A stretch of DNA of 64,000 bases from Kuschelorhynchus macadamiae (GCA_030620095.1 JAUTXW010000328.1:1239001-1303000); one strand, 5' to 3'; counted from the stretch's first letter, positions 35,126 through 48,300 are shown. Notes: a model not told the origin generated them from the letters alone. A program made the numbers and translations.

Positions 35126-36700
35126 ATACAGGGTGTGAAAGAATATAATGTTAAAATTAAAAGTTTTGGCTCTCTGCAATAGTTATAGTTATTCACTAGA
35201 AGCTTCGATATATGAGCCGTATTTGACAGTTTTATATTTTTTTGTTTGAAAAAGAAGTTGCAGGGTATTTTTAAAAAGTCTGTATTTTTTAAATCAAAAA
35301 ATTTATAGTTTTTCTATAGACAGAAGTATAGAGGTTTTGCATTTTTTTGTTAAGAAAAGATAAGTTATTTTAGTTTCAAAAAGTCAGTATTTTTTTTAAT
35401 TAAGAAACTACAAATTTTTATAAGTTCTTACATTTAATATAAAACTTTCGGGACTTCATTATCCCAGCTTTTCTGTACACAGAAGTAGTTGTTTAGAAAA
35501 AGTTGCAGGGTATTCTCAAAAAGTCTCTTTTTATTAACGTGGAACTTTCGGAACTTTATTATCCCAGTTGCTCTGTACACAAAAGTATGGTGGTTTCGTA
35601 TTTTCTGGTTTAGGAAATAAAATTAGGTACAGGGTGATCCACTATAAATGTCTATGCTATTTAACCTTTTTGCTTTGCAAAGGATTTACATTTAAAAAAA
35701 AATAATAAACACAAAATTTGTAGGATTTATTAAGTAGTTTTTAGCCCATATATTTTTATGTTTACAGGGTGTCTCAAAATTGGAGAAACTAAGAACTTTG
35801 ATACCACACCATATGCTAAACGTGTTGTTTTTAAATTATGAATAATTTAAATTTGAATTTGGGCATATGGTTTGTGACATCAAAATCCTTAGTTTTTCCA
35901 GAATCATCGAAATATTATGTCAAATATAAGGTCTCCATTCAAAAAATTCAAGTTTTGTCTGTCAGTCTATTTTGGGACACCCTGTTACATATGCCTCAAA
36001 AACTACTTAATAAATCCTACAACTTTCGTATGTAACAAGCATAAAAGTTAAATAAGTTGGACATTTATAGTGAAAAAATCCCACCCATGAATATTTATTA
36101 TTTTTTAGCGAGCTTTTTTTTAGCATTTTTTTAATATAGAAACCAATATTTTTGTACAAATAAAAATTAATAAACGAAAATATTATTAACCCACTTCAAA
36201 AAATAGGTTCTCAGTTCAACCCTATGTACTTTTCATTTGTTTGCGAATGTACAGGGTGTTGAATTTTCGATGTTTTTGCGGTATATCTTGTTTGCAAATA
36301 TACAGGGTTGAGGTTTTGTCAATACTGTGCTTACTTAGAAAGCTTAGAAAGAGCCTATCGTATAGCCAAAAAGTCTGGTTAATATTTCGAAAATGGTAGT
36401 TTACAGCAAAAATCTGACTAAGCCAGATTCTACGTAAAAGGTAGAGAATTTTTAGCTTTTCGCTAATTTGAAGGATAACCGAGATACTAGTGGGGTCCCA
36501 AAATGCAGTATTTTCAGATTCACCCTGTATCTCAGAATCGACGCGAGCTGTGAAAATTTTGTTTAGAGCATCTTATGTTTTACGAAAAACTAGCACAGTA
36601 ATGCGAAAACAGCAACCTGTATATTTGCAAATAACCGAGATACCACGCAAAAGTGTCGAAAATTGGACACCCTGTACACCGTGATGGTTTTACCAAGTTG
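35126..36700. repeat. Cluster of mariner-type MITE ends (tacagggtg family)
   Basis: The motif acagggtg or its inverse accctgt occurs near 35127, 35633, 35764, 35982, 36252, 36300, 36520 and 36670. Between 35240 and 35600 there are also degenerate direct repeats with gttgcagggtat-aaaaagtct and actttcgg-actt-attatcccag. No coding content. Several short non-autonomous elements are piled together. Confidence 0.6.
35638..36085. repeat. MITE with inverted arms of about 120-150 bp
   Basis: The left arm 35638-35795 (cactataaatgt, tttgtaggatttattaagta, gtttacagggtgtctcaaaa) is inverted at 35960-36085 (ttttgggacaccctgttac, tacttaataaatcctacaac, acatttatagtg). Confidence 0.7.
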
Positions 36701-36915
36701 GATGCATTTTTTTCAGGAAGCATTTTGAGTAGTGCGAGGAGTAAGCATATTGGAAAAAGTTAAAATGGCGAAATGGTGCCATTTTGAATATTTTTATGTA
36801 GTGGAGGAGGGAGTGAAATCATCCATAGTATCGTGTTTCAAACTGCTTTCGAGGTTTTTATAAGCACGAAGTTCGATTCTACTACCCATTTAAATTTTTA
36901 ACAGTTTAGTTTATG

Positions 36916-36918
<3 letters not shown>

Positions 36919-36971
<53 letters not shown>
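36919..36971. repeat. (TA)n tract
   Basis: Pure TA, about 53 bp. Confidence 0.9.
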
Positions 36972-36974
<3 letters not shown>

Positions 36975-38553
36975 TAGATATCATGGTTTAAAACTGCATA
37001 AACTAATGCCGAGAAGTGACTCTCAGTGCTGGTACGTCGCCATTACTGTAATAGAACATTTTTTCTTACAGCAATGGCGTCTAAACAGCAAAATTTTTAA
37101 TGCAATGTACTTTTATTAGGAACGTCCAAAATGTAAATATTGAACTTATATTGTTATTTAATCAAATTATGAAAATTTTATTATCCGAGACTATTAGCTA
37201 CATCATTATTAATTCAATAATTGAGGTTTTTGTCTAATAGGTCTCTACATTTAAAAAAATATTCACCTATTAGAAGGAGCTTATTTCAGAACACACAGTC
37301 CCACAATACGGAACAAACCTTACCTGCTACTACAGTTGTTTTTCTCTAAATTGTGACCGTAAACCCATTATTGAGCAAAAAAACAATTTTATTTTGTACT
37401 TGTATTTATGTTTACGTAAGCGCCTAGTTATGCTCATGTATACATATATCAGTTAAATCTGTTGATATACGTTGAGGAGTAACAAAAAGCACATTTAGCT
37501 CCAAAACCTTATCGAGAGAGAAAAACGATAGAACATTAAATTTATATCAGACTTGTCAATATCAACGCGTATCAGAAACAGGAAACGTGATTCCAACGAA
37601 CTGACTTCCACAAATTTTTATTTTTGGGGTCATATGAAGATATGGTTCTGAAATTATTGTCGAAAACTATCTTTGCATTTGAATCTGTATAGTTCGTTAG
37701 TGTTTTGTGTGTGGTGCGAAATTACAAAATTTGAAAGTGTTTCTTAATATTCATTTTTATTTAATCAAAACTTTTTTTTTATTTAAAAACTTACTAAATT
37801 CAAACCTGATAAAGAAAAATTTAAATCTAGTACAATATCACTGTGATTCAAAATGGCAATTTACGCAGTACTTAGGAAGTATAGTTTTGCTTTACCCTTG
37901 CCTGTTACAATATTTGTAGTTACTCGTTAATTCCTTTTCACATTGTGTATATTTTTATTCAATATTGAAAAACATTCTTATGTGATATAAGAAAAGTTGT
38001 CATAAAAAAACGGTATGTAATATAAAATATGTCCCTTTTCAATTTTTTTTTAATTAACAGTTATTATAATGTGATTTGTTATTGGAAATCCTACACAATT
38101 AATGCATCAACAATTTTATTTGTACACAATAAATTTCCGTAATGTCTCTTTCGTGCACATCAAGATCAGAAAAAATTGTCAACAGACACGCTAGAACGTT
38201 TGTTTTTATCGACAGAATTTCGTCAGATATGTTGCCAAAATTTTGTTAATGAAACCGGCGATTATAACCTTCTGACATGTCGCGTGTGCTCTAAAAATGT
38301 TACGTGTTTATTTTTATCAATTCTCAGGAATTCCGGGAAAGCGTATTAGCTGTCCGGCTTAAAATATTTTTAATTTAGCCATTTCGTATTCTGGTTAAAA
38401 TATTCAGGTTTCTCGGAAGTACTTAACCGTTAAATTGGATTCATAATTTCCGTTTAACTACGTATACGTAACCGTAGATTTAAAAGCTTGTCGCAAGGTT
38501 TATAAAAAAAGAGGATACATGACAAATGATAATGTACAGTAGCGGATTTAAAG
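36972..38553. other. No gene recognised
   Basis: AT-rich. No transposase, reverse-transcriptase or exon motif was seen on either strand. Confidence 0.5.
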
Positions 38554-38581
38554 GGGGAAGCTAAGAGTTTTTAGCTTCCCC
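38554..38581. repeat. Hairpin, 11-bp stem
   Basis: ggggaagctaa, six bases, ttagcttcccc, after tagcggattta. Such a GC-rich hairpin next to an agtagcgga block is common at the ends of insect DNA transposons. No partner end was located. Confidence 0.6.
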
Positions 38582-38749
38582 TCAAAATAAAAACTTGCTT
38601 GACATTATTAATCATATTATAAGTTAAAATTAATAAAAATTGGCAAATTTCCTTTACCCGGATCTTCAGGCGTTATGACTCCTTCTCTTTATTATGAATA
38701 GTGAAGTGTGACCGAATTCAGTTCAGTCCATAGTCATTTAGTAACACAC

Positions 38750-39420
38750 AAATACTGTCTTTCAAATATTTTTATTGGGCACCATTTTGTTCCATCATAT
38801 TGTATTCTTACCAATATTTTACCAGTTTCTACCGATGTCCCACTTAATTTTTGGGCATAATTTAAAATAAATTCAATAAGTAGCTTTTACATGACACACA
38901 CCGCCATTTTGAATTCGTACAGGTGTATCCCTATATCATATTTAATTTATCTGCAATATTTATTGTCAATTGAATTATTTTATTTAGATTTTTTCCACGT
39001 TGAGTTTATAAAATTTTTTTTTATAAACTCATATATCCATTTTGTTCCGCCATCTTGAATTTACACACAACTTTACCATTTTATCTCTATATCAGACTTA
39101 CACTGTTGCACTGTTGTTTTTCAGGCTGATTTTTTAAATATTTTGTTAGGCCGCCATTTTGTTTTGCTGTCATATATTCATACCAAAGCGTCACCAGTTC
39201 ATTCCTACATAATGCTTGTGTTTTCTACAAAATTTGAGATAAACTGAATAATAACTTTTTTAACATTTCACTGGGCCGCCAGTCAAACGCTTAAGTAGTT
39301 TTTGAGCTATGCCGCGAAGAGACAGACAGACCGACGGAATTGAAAAGACATGTTTTTCGGCATCTAGGGACTCTCAAACGTAAAGATCTGAAAAAATCTC
39401 GGTAGGGGATTGTTTCACGA
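38750..39420 (+). repeat. Degenerate minisatellite with shared tail (second locus)
   Basis: Several diverged units with ccgccattttg, ccagtt-ctacc-at, aatttgagataaactgaata-like and cactgggccgcca blocks. They are followed by gctatgccgcgaagagacag and the acgtaaagatctgaaaaaat tail at 39376-39400. Same order as 25740-26340. Confidence 0.65.
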
Positions 39421-40087
39421 TTACAATACTTTCCTTTTACGGAAGGAGTAAAAAGAAAAATTTGGGTAACACTTTAGCCCCTTCCAATTCCTATGAAAAG
39501 ATATTAAAATTTGTTATTTTAACCACGGGTTTGATGAATGACAATTTTAAACTATCTGCATGATGCAGGGTATTTTACATAAACGATTTTATCGTTATCT
39601 AGAAAAAAACCAAACTGAATTAGTTTTTCTACGCTCCCGGAATATGACATCAAAAAAATAATTAAACATCAAATAAAAAAAATAATTCAAAAGGCCCTTA
39701 AAATTATATTTATGCAGTATATTATTTGCTTTTTAGGGTTATAGAAACAATTTTTATATATTCGGTGTTAAATTCAACTTTTGGTTTAACAACAAACGAC
39801 ATCCAAAGGATTTTTTATTGATTTAAAAAATTTATGTAATTGTATATTTATCTTTAACCTTTCTTGGAAAATTCCCTGTCTAGACTGTAAAATTTTGTAT
39901 TCGTCTTAGTCGTTGTCGTCGTAACAAAACGTACTTTTTACCTTTCGGTAACTATTCAAAACGTACTTTTCACCTTTCGGTAACTATTCCTCGGAGAAGT
40001 TTGAACTTGATCTTTTTAAGTTTGGTATGTTTTTAGATCAAATTTGGGGCTCTTGAAAATATACTTTTATTCCAAATTACACCAACG
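39421..40087. other. No gene; 32-bp tandem duplication at 39925-39988
   Basis: caaaacgtactttttaccttt... is repeated once with a single T/C difference (units 39925-39956 and 39957-39988). Confidence 0.6.
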
Positions 40088-40330
40088 CAGAGTTGTGATA
40101 AGCACTCAACAAAAATATTTAAAGTAACCAGTATTAAGTACCTGGTTTTAAAAATCTACTTACAGTATTAAGTACCATTATTTAACAAAAGTACTTAAAG
40201 TATTCAGAACTTTATTTAAAAAGGAAAATTTAAAAGTACATGTTTTATTTAGTTTTAAGTACATCTACTAAGTACTTAAAGTATATCTAACTACTTAAAG
40301 TAGATCTACAATATTTAAGTACTGCAATCA
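40088..40330. repeat. hAT-like terminus with subterminal repeats
   Basis: The stretch starts cagagttgtgataagcact, like many hAT elements (CAG-GTTG). It is followed by a dense set of aagtacttaaagta-type words, several palindromic (aagtactt), at about 40130, 40190, 40260-40290 and 40312. hAT transposases bind clustered subterminal repeats of this kind. No right end and no transposase were found, so it is an end fragment at best. Confidence 0.4.
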
Positions 40331-41189
40331 TAATTAAGTTTTTTTCTATAATAACAAAATATTGATAAATCTTATTATGCCAGAACTTTTTTTTAAACAC
40401 ATTTGAGTATTGCTAATATATTTGAAGATCACTGTATGATATTTTAGTTTTAGAAAAAAAAATCAGTTTTAAAGAATATTATCAAAGATCCATTATAGCT
40501 TACGCTATAGATAACTCATTTAAATGAGGTGCCTTGAATCGGTCGGAGACATCAATGTTCGCCGAAACTATATTATTTCGTATTCAAAAATGAATCATTA
40601 AGGAGATGTTTCATATCAAAAAAGAAAAAAATTCCGTAAATGATAAACAGTCAAGAAACTGAGTCAGATTTACCACGGTTTGATATTTTAATTTTTTAAT
40701 TTAGTATTTTACATATAATAAAATGCCTATATACACTATACTACACCATCATAAATATAATTTTTACAATTTCAACTCGATTTTACACTAATATAAATAA
40801 TGTAAACATTGTTAATCTAAATAATGGTTTTCAGCCAAAAACAAAAAAAAACATATATCGGTAGTATTTATTTAATTTCCACAAGTCACAACTGAAATTT
40901 CATTGCTACTATATATAATGCAGTGAGTTGTTTTATTTCCAAGGTGCATATACCAATGTATTTTAACATGATTTTAACATTAATTTTAAACTGGACTTTT
41001 AAAAATTGTAATGTCCTATTTTAACATTTGTTAATATTGTAATAGTTTTAGTGTCGATGTTTTATAGTTTTGTATTTATTGTAGGCCAATAATATCCTTT
41101 TGAAAAAGCTTTCTATGGAGCGCGAAATGTTAAGGAAATAAATAATTTTTTTAAGAAAATAAACCAGTACTCAAGAATTTTTAACAAAA
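40331..41189. other. No gene recognised
   Basis: AT-rich DNA without recognisable coding motifs. Confidence 0.5.
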
Positions 41190-41705
41190 AGAAAAAAGAA
41201 AGTTCCACTTCCCAGAACAACACATTAATAGAATAATTAAACAACGCACACACAAGTACAATACGACTCGTTATAACAAAAACCACACTCCAGAAGAAGA
41301 TACAAAATATGTTGCCTTCCCCTACACAGAGGAACTTCACAAAAAATTAAATACATTCTTAAGACACACAACATAGTTACCTGTAATAAATCACACAACT
41401 TAATTAACAAAGTGTTTACAAAACTAAAAAGCAAAGTTTCCTGAAAAAGGAATCAAACATAATGTATTCAATACCATGCATCAATTGTCCAAAAAAACAC
41501 AACGGAGTCAATTTCTGGAAAATAGAATAAAAAGACATAAATATACCAACAATGCGACAACAGCGTTAAACAAACACATACAAACCGAAAAACACGACAT
41601 CCACTATAAAAACACCAAAATACTAACAAAAGACTTAAATTATAACCAATTCGCTATCAGGAAAATCATAAAAATTACTAGAGATAAAAACACTATGAAT
41701 GAATG
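41190..41705 (+). pseudogene. Penelope-like element remnant (RT C-terminus and GIY-YIG endonuclease)
   Basis: Plus-strand reading gives KYVAFPYTEELHKKLNTFLR (the region after the reverse-transcriptase domain), a gap with stops, then KAKFPEKGIKHN and, in the adjacent frame, MYSIPCINCPKK, the Cys-rich start of the endonuclease. The first frame resumes FLENRIKRHKY and ALNKHIQTEKHDIHYKNTKI. In Penelope elements the order is CxxC, YIG-T-R, R---H, then H---H-HxI; here the YIG-T-R core is lost to a frameshift. Inactive. It stops at 41705. A hammerhead-like motif lies about 2.2 kb downstream. Confidence 0.6.
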
Positions 41706-41773
41706 ACAATAGTCATATAAATGAGAAATGAAATATTAATATTTTATTCGAACCTAAACCCAAGAACTTTCCA

Positions 41774-41777
<4 letters not shown>

Positions 41778-41862
<85 letters not shown>
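41778..41862. repeat. (TA)n tract
   Basis: Pure TA, about 85 bp, shortly after the Penelope remnant. Confidence 0.95.
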
Positions 41863-41868
<6 letters not shown>

Positions 41869-43862
41869 CGAGTTGTAACTAGCATTATTTTTGATAAAAT
41901 GGAAAAAGTAAATTACGTACTTAAAATAATTTTTTTTATTTCTTAAGTCTTTTAAATGAAGCGCGTGTTTTGGAAAAAGACTTAATTATTTATTAATTTA
42001 TAATATTAATATTAATATTAATAATATTATTAATCCATTTAAGTCAAATGTCAATATTAGCACTACTGCTCTCAACGAAATTAGTGTTGACAAGATATGC
42101 ACAAAAATTAGCGTTTAAATTTCTTTTGCTCTATTCTAATTTTTTTTTACCCTGACAGATTCAAAAAATTAAGGGGGAGGCATTTAAGGACCACACTGTA
42201 TCTCAATATTAATTTATACAAATGTCTTGAATTAGTGGCGCGCTCACTATGTATGAAATTTAATATAAGTAAATAATAGTACAGGCTACGTCTAGAAATA
42301 ATGTCTCCCAATTAAAACCTTCGTAAAGTCATCTGTTTACGATGTGTTCACCGTGAGCAAGTCAGCGTAGAAATTTATAATGATGACACTTCATAATGCC
42401 ATCTTTAATTTTTCTGTGATGTTTCTCGACGAAATAGTACATCGTATCTTAAGGAAAACTAGCAAGGAACATAATACTATAAACAACTCTATAAATAAAC
42501 GTTATGAAAGAGAACGTCAGGAAGAAGATGTTTTTCATTTTTAATTGCAAGAAAAGCAAGCTTCATTAATTTTTATGTCTAGTGTGTGCATTAAAAGATA
42601 ACACTGTTCATAACTTGTTTTTTTGAATTGTTTGTACAGGGTGTTATTATTTTACGCTCTGACATTCAGAATTTGTAAATACTGCCATTTTATAAGTTTC
42701 GTGAACCGATTTATAATGAAAGATGGAGACAAATTTTTACTGATGGCAAAAAAAGGTTATTTGTAATATAAATTGCACCAGATATATCTAAGTGATGAAC
42801 ATTATAGGGGGACAGCCGCCCCTACCGTCCCCCCTCCTGCCGGCGCTCGTGGTACCCCATTTAAAGTTTTGAACAAGGATGTTTTTATTTTCTTTTTATA
42901 TGTTTTATTTTCATATATCTAGTTTTTCGAACAAACATTCATGTAACCAGAACATTTTGTGGACTCTCTGACGAGAAAACTATAGTTTTCATATTTATAT
43001 TATGCTCATTGCATTCAAATTATCTGACAACTTTCAGTTGTTGATATAAAGTCTGACCTAATCAGATTCAGGTTACGCGATATTCGTGCACTGGCGCAAT
43101 TATCAGCCTTTTTTGGTATGGTTTATATTTAAGTCAGTATAAGAACATGAAAAAACATTCAAATATATTCTAATAAATAAGTACCGATCAAAATTTAATA
43201 TTCTTGTAATATTCCATTATTATGCACATGTCTTTACTATTGTTATTGGGTCTCTATATAACTCCTCGATTTGATATGCATTTGATCGTGTTAAGGCGTT
43301 ACAGGAACACCTCAGCTTGGTTACAAAACATCAAAATACAGATATTCAAAACATCGTTTTTCCATATCTGAAAATGTAAATATAATTGACGAATGCGATA
43401 AAGGTAAGAAGTTGGATCTTTTGGAAAAAAATAAAAATAACAAAAGCTAAAAAAAGCCCCATCCTTACCTGCGTTAATGAAATGTTTAATTTTGAGCTTC
43501 ATTTGATTTTTAACAATATTTCAAAAGAATAACTATATATTCTTATTATTTTGTATAACCTTCAAGTTTTTTCTGTCATTTTCACTAATTCTTCTTGTTT
43601 TTATTAATGTAGCATGTACTTTACGACAGTTACTCAAGTTCATCCTGAACAGTCTCTTCTTTTTTCGTTTTGACCTATCGCCTCTCATCAAATAAATTTA
43701 CATCGACGTCTCTAATTGGTCACTCAAGCGTAGCCTTGCTTCGTATTTCATTGTTTTTTTGTTTGGTTATGTTTGTTTTATGTACTTTGTAAAATGTGTT
43801 TTGTTTATGGTAAAGTTATATATTATTTAATTGTATTTTCCGTTGTAATATATATTCATTTT
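41863..43862. other. No gene recognised
   Basis: A short GC-rich stretch with a hairpin-like ggggggacagccgcccctac... block at 42807-42860 may be the end of a DNA transposon. The remainder is AT-rich without motifs. Confidence 0.45.
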
Positions 43863-43865
43863 AGG

Positions 43866-43897
43866 TCTGGTGATGCCCGTTAGGGCGAAACATGTAA
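43866..43897 (+). other. Hammerhead-like motif of Penelope-type elements
   Basis: ctggtgatgcccgttagggc followed by gaaacatgt: CTGGTGA, a perfect GCCC/GGGC stem with a GTTA loop, then GAAAC. The A at core position 6 is G, which should abolish cleavage in a classical hammerhead. In the same orientation as the Penelope remnant at 41190-41705. Confidence 0.45.
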
Positions 43898-46400
43898 CCT
43901 ATTCTTAATTTATAAACTTATTTTTGATTGAGACCTAGACTTTGTGTATGTTTTTTAATTTGCTCTTACATGAGATTCTGCACTGTACACCCAGAGAGAA
44001 ATATTATATCATTGTTTACGATTAGAGGATAAAGAACAATCGCAAAATATATGTACTTTCTCGTTTAATATCATAATCATTGTATTATCTGGGTCGAGAA
44101 AATTAAGTAACCGGAATAGGGTGGAAACACAAAGATTAAGGATTTAACATGTTTTACTGTTCCTTGGCAAAGGATCATATTATCTCCATTAATATTTTGT
44201 TTATTCTTAATATGCGTATGTTCATGTTATATTTGCCAAAAAAAGCACAACTCCTTTTTTCAAATAATTGTTTATTAATTCAAATTTTTTTCGGCAATAG
44301 CACGCCTCTGGCTTGCAGTCAAATGGCAGCATAAAAAATCTTTTCTTATTTTTTTTTTTGGTGTTTAAATTAAGATTGAATAAACTATAAAAAAGTGTTA
44401 TTTGTAAAAATTAGGTAGTGTCTGTTTTAGTATTTGTTTTTTTAAATATACACCTATTTTTTATTGTTTTTATTTGTATAATATCTGAGCTTCACAAATT
44501 TACAGGCCTGCCCCCGCTTTGAACAGATACTATGCTGTTACAGGCTGCCGCTGGTTGATTTTCACCTTTTCCGTGAATTTTGTGAGGTTTTTATGAATTT
44601 ACTAATCCAGATGTAAGTAAGAACATGTCCTCTCATGTTAGTTGTTCTTAACTGTTACGGCAATATGCGGAGGGGCTAATAAACTTCTTTCTACAAGGTC
44701 AGATTTTTCCGCTGGCGCTGTAGTCTATTCCCAAATGTCATTTCAACCCAGCGACCCCATTTGCCAGGATGTTCCCAGTCAGGGTTTGGAAAAGGCAGTT
44801 GACGGTGTTGTCTTTGAGACCTGTTTCGTGTATATATAATCGTAACAAGAAATAAAACATTAAAGTGAATATATATTTCAAAAACATTACTTTATTGTTA
44901 TTTGTATTACAAGTGTGAAAAATGCAAAATACTCTTACGAATGTGATCAATTGCTATGCAACCGCAGCGAATATGGCAACGTATTTCCCTCGATCATTTA
45001 TGTGTTTGGCACTTTATTAATTGAAACAAAATCATTATTTGGAAATGCGACTAACAAGAAAGTCCTAAACCTTATAAAATTAATTCTACCACCATAAATG
45101 ACCATTGTGAAAGTAAAGCTGATGAAAAGATTACTTTATATTGGTTCAAGAAACATTTACTTCTCGTCAATTTGATATCACCGCCCTGGCAGCTTTTTGA
45201 AAAACCATATTGTATTTTCCGATCCATCATTTAGTTTTTCTTCTTAAAACAGGGGAACTTGGGATGTTTTCGTTATATAAATTCCTTAATTTTAGCAGCT
45301 CTTGGTACGTAAAAGGTGAAGAACTTGTTTTTCATATTGCTTTATAAACTACGTCTCAAAGCGATTCTTGCCTTCTTGAATGTAACATCAGTAATGAGAT
45401 CGATAGCCACTCCAAACATCTGTTGAATTTTTCTTAGAACAATAAAACTAAGCTGCTACCTTCAACATACTTTTGGCCACAGTTTCTTTTTAAAATAACC
45501 CACCTTTTTTCACATATAGTTCTCCCAGTTTTGTAAAATTAAACAAAACTTCTCGTATGACATACTCTTGTCCAAGGTATACTATTTTTCAGCAAGGAAG
45601 TCTTAAAATCGTCTACAAACCGATCCTTTAAATCTATTGGGGCTTTTTGAGGTAAGAATGTATGTGTTTTAATTAATCTCTTCTTGCATTGCCACTCCAA
45701 ATCCCGACAATTTTACAAAATATGTGAGCGTTCGATAGTATATTATATAACAGATTTCGAAAACCCTTTTCACAAGATAGGGATGGTTCACACGAATATC
45801 ACAGTCACATGAGTGTGAGTTGTTCACAGCGGCATTTGAAGTGTACGTATAAAATCACTATAACCTTCCATTTATTACACATCAATGTTAACTTTTAATG
45901 ACATAAAAATATTTCAAATGCTTTGACACATTGACATTAAGAAGTAGAATACAATCAGACAGAAACTGAACAATCACCAGCCATATATGATTGTTTACAT
46001 AAAATATGAAGTAGGCTGTCTTTGTCCATCGAGTTGATTAATGATTAACCAATTCCAGCGGTAGAAAATGATTTTGCACGACATGCGAGATTAAAGAGAG
46101 ATATGGGAATTTCCAAAAAATCGCCCATACTGTCCATTCCACTCGTAATTTTACTACACAACGTGTAACAAAAGTAAGGAAACGCGAAATATCTCAGGTA
46201 CCGCTCACCTGAATTTAATGAAAATATTTTATAAAAGGAAAGTTATTTTTTAAATGGAACACCCTACATTATATTACTTTTTAAAATCTGCGTAAATTTC
46301 TCAATACTTTTATTAAGGGCACTATTTATAAAAGTCAACAATTTTTGCTAGAATAAGGGTCTAATATCCATAATTTAACGTATTACCTTTTATTAAAATA
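43898..46400. other. No gene recognised
   Basis: A moderately GC-richer stretch at 44500-44830 contains gccgctgg and cgctggcgctg-like blocks but no convincing frame. 45100-45760 was read on both strands and shows no family motif. Confidence 0.45.
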
Positions 46401-46620
46401 CCTGCACACAAAAGATTAACTGATATGCTTGACAATGTCAGTTTTGTTGATTTACAAAAATGGATCGTTTAATTGAAACCCAAAGATGACAAATATCCTA
46501 ACAGAAATCCAATAACTAAATCTACCGTGAAAACATTAGCAAGAGAAAGCAGCGCAAAACAACGCAAACAATACAATAAAAAAGAAATACCGGCTCTTGT
46601 AGAGATTAGGTATTTTTAAT
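46401..46620 (+). pseudogene. Mariner-like transposase 5' fragment
   Basis: A leader aatgtcagttttgttgattt is followed by a start that reads MDRLIETQR, then, in another frame, YPNRNPITKSTVKTLARES. The same leader and start (MDRLTESQRIEILIMLGY) occur inverted at 49682-49760, and YPNRNPITKSIVSKI at about 48200-48245 on the minus strand. So this is the 5' end of one family member with a deletion inside. It is broken after about 70 codons. Confidence 0.55.
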
Positions 46621-47329
46621 TCTCTCACTTTTTTTTGGATTCACTGTAGAGCTTTCCTCGAATTAAACACATTTCAGCAAAAAAACTTGCGAATGAACCA
46701 TTTTTTTGTGAAAAAAGCATAATAAATACTTATAAGTTTGTAAGGCTCTATATGGTTATAAACCTTTAGTGTTACTTTAATTATGTTAAAAATGCATGCA
46801 AAATAGACGATTAGAGTACATTATTATATAATATACTGTTTTTTAATTTAGGTTTTTAAAGAATTGTGGTTAAAAGTCTATCAACAAAATATGTTGACGT
46901 TATTCTACTAAAAAATTCTTAAACAGAAAATTAACTGACATTTGACATTTAGCCCCGTATTCACTAAAAAGGTTTACGAGATAGACCAGGTCTAGTTGCC
47001 GTGGTACTAAAAACTCTTAGTTCCAGTTATGTTTCGCTTATGTCACTGTCATTTTGTAATTTTGACATGTAGAAAAATTATTTGTTCAATTGTTAAAAAC
47101 GTCATCTTAAACCTACAACTGTCAATTTAGACCTGGTCTAAATTTAAACCTCTTTAGTGAATACGGGTGTTAATGATTAATTGGCCATTTCATGGGATTC
47201 AAGAAGCAATGTTGCCAAATTTAATTTCATTTTGCCAGCAAAGAATCCATTAGTGTTTATTAGAGTTGTTAATAACATTTTGTTGTATAGTTGAAAGGCC
47301 ATTAGGAACACAAGGTGAAACAGTAAAAG
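46621..47329. other. No gene recognised
   Basis: AT-rich, no motif. Confidence 0.5.
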
Positions 47330-47520
47330 GTTAGCATTAGGTTAGGCGCCGAAGACTTCATCATTAAAGCTATAACGTGAAAACCCGTACAGAACAAAAG
47401 CTGCCAGCGGAGCTGGCGGCCAACCTTTATACAGTCGGTGAATCGGTACCGGGTCACCACCAGGTTAGGCATCATCATTAAAGCCACAGCATAAAAAACG
47501 GTACAGCTCAATCACTGGCA
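47330..47520. repeat. Repeat with cat-att-aaagc core and cggcgc blocks
   Basis: Two tandem diverged units (47338-47440 and 47460-47525) with ttaggcgcc/ttaggc, ttcatcattaaagc, cataa/cgtgaaa, and ctggc-a. A short gccagc/gctggc hairpin is at 47403-47417. The core is shared with 49030-49370 and with the arms of the foldback at 13788-14385. Confidence 0.5.
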
Positions 47521-47844
47521 ACGTAGAGTTAAGTTTAAAATATTTACATCATAAATCAAGAAATGTGAGTCAGTTTGGCAACTCTGTAAGGGTGCTTTTG
47601 TTTCTAATACCACCTTAAGGAGTTTTTGCATTGCAACGTTTTGAAAATTGTAGGGAATTTGGTCAGTTTTTATTTTTTTTTCTAGGTCAAAAGTGCTGCA
47701 TCCGTAAATTGTATTTTTTTAATCTGTGTTATAAGGCATAACCTTTCGTTTAAAATTTGAAAAAATCGTAAAATCCGAAATACTTACTCTCAACAAGACC
47801 CGAAATACTTAATACAACAAACAATAAATTAATGAAACAGTTTA

Positions 47845-48300
47845 AATACTAATACAGCCGGTAAAGTAAGCTTCATCAGAAAAAATAATTTGATTGACAA
47901 ACTTTAAATTGGTATTGCAACGTTTCATCATGATTTCACGAAATTGCAGACGCCTATAGTGATCATCCTCAGAGAGTTCTTGCACCAGAGTTTTTTTGAG
48001 TGGATAAAACTTTTCGGTTTTTAGAAGTTGGTCTACGGACATGTGTGAGAAGTAATTTTCTCGTCCTAATGTTCTGGTAGAAAGGTGCGGATTTTCTTCT
48101 AAACCGATTAAAACATTCTGAGTCTTATCGCTATCTGTTACGCTTTTAGGTCCGCCAGAACGTACAGCATCTTTTACCTTTCCAATTTCACGAAATTTTT
48201 TATTAATTTTACTTACGATAGATTTAGTTATTGGATTTCTGTTAGGATATTCGTGGGCTCTTGTAAAGAATTTTACCCATGGAATTTGACAAATTTAAAA
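47845..48300 (-). pseudogene. Mariner-like transposase relic
   Basis: The minus strand reads YPNRNPITKSIVSKINKKF, REIGKVKDAVRSGGPKSVTD, GLEENPHLSTRTLGRENY, MSVDQLLKTEKFYPLKKTLV and QELSEDDHYRRLQF, then QIIFSDEAYFTG (first catalytic Asp). This is the helix-turn-helix plus the start of the catalytic domain of a mariner-like family. The rest of the catalytic domain is missing below 47845. The N-terminal start of what looks like the same family lies at 49682-49735, so 48300-49680 probably holds inserted DNA. Confidence 0.65.

Noticed and set aside
45100..45760. Possible transposase on the minus strand
   Set aside because: Read in all minus frames; no catalytic motif or helix-turn-helix was found.
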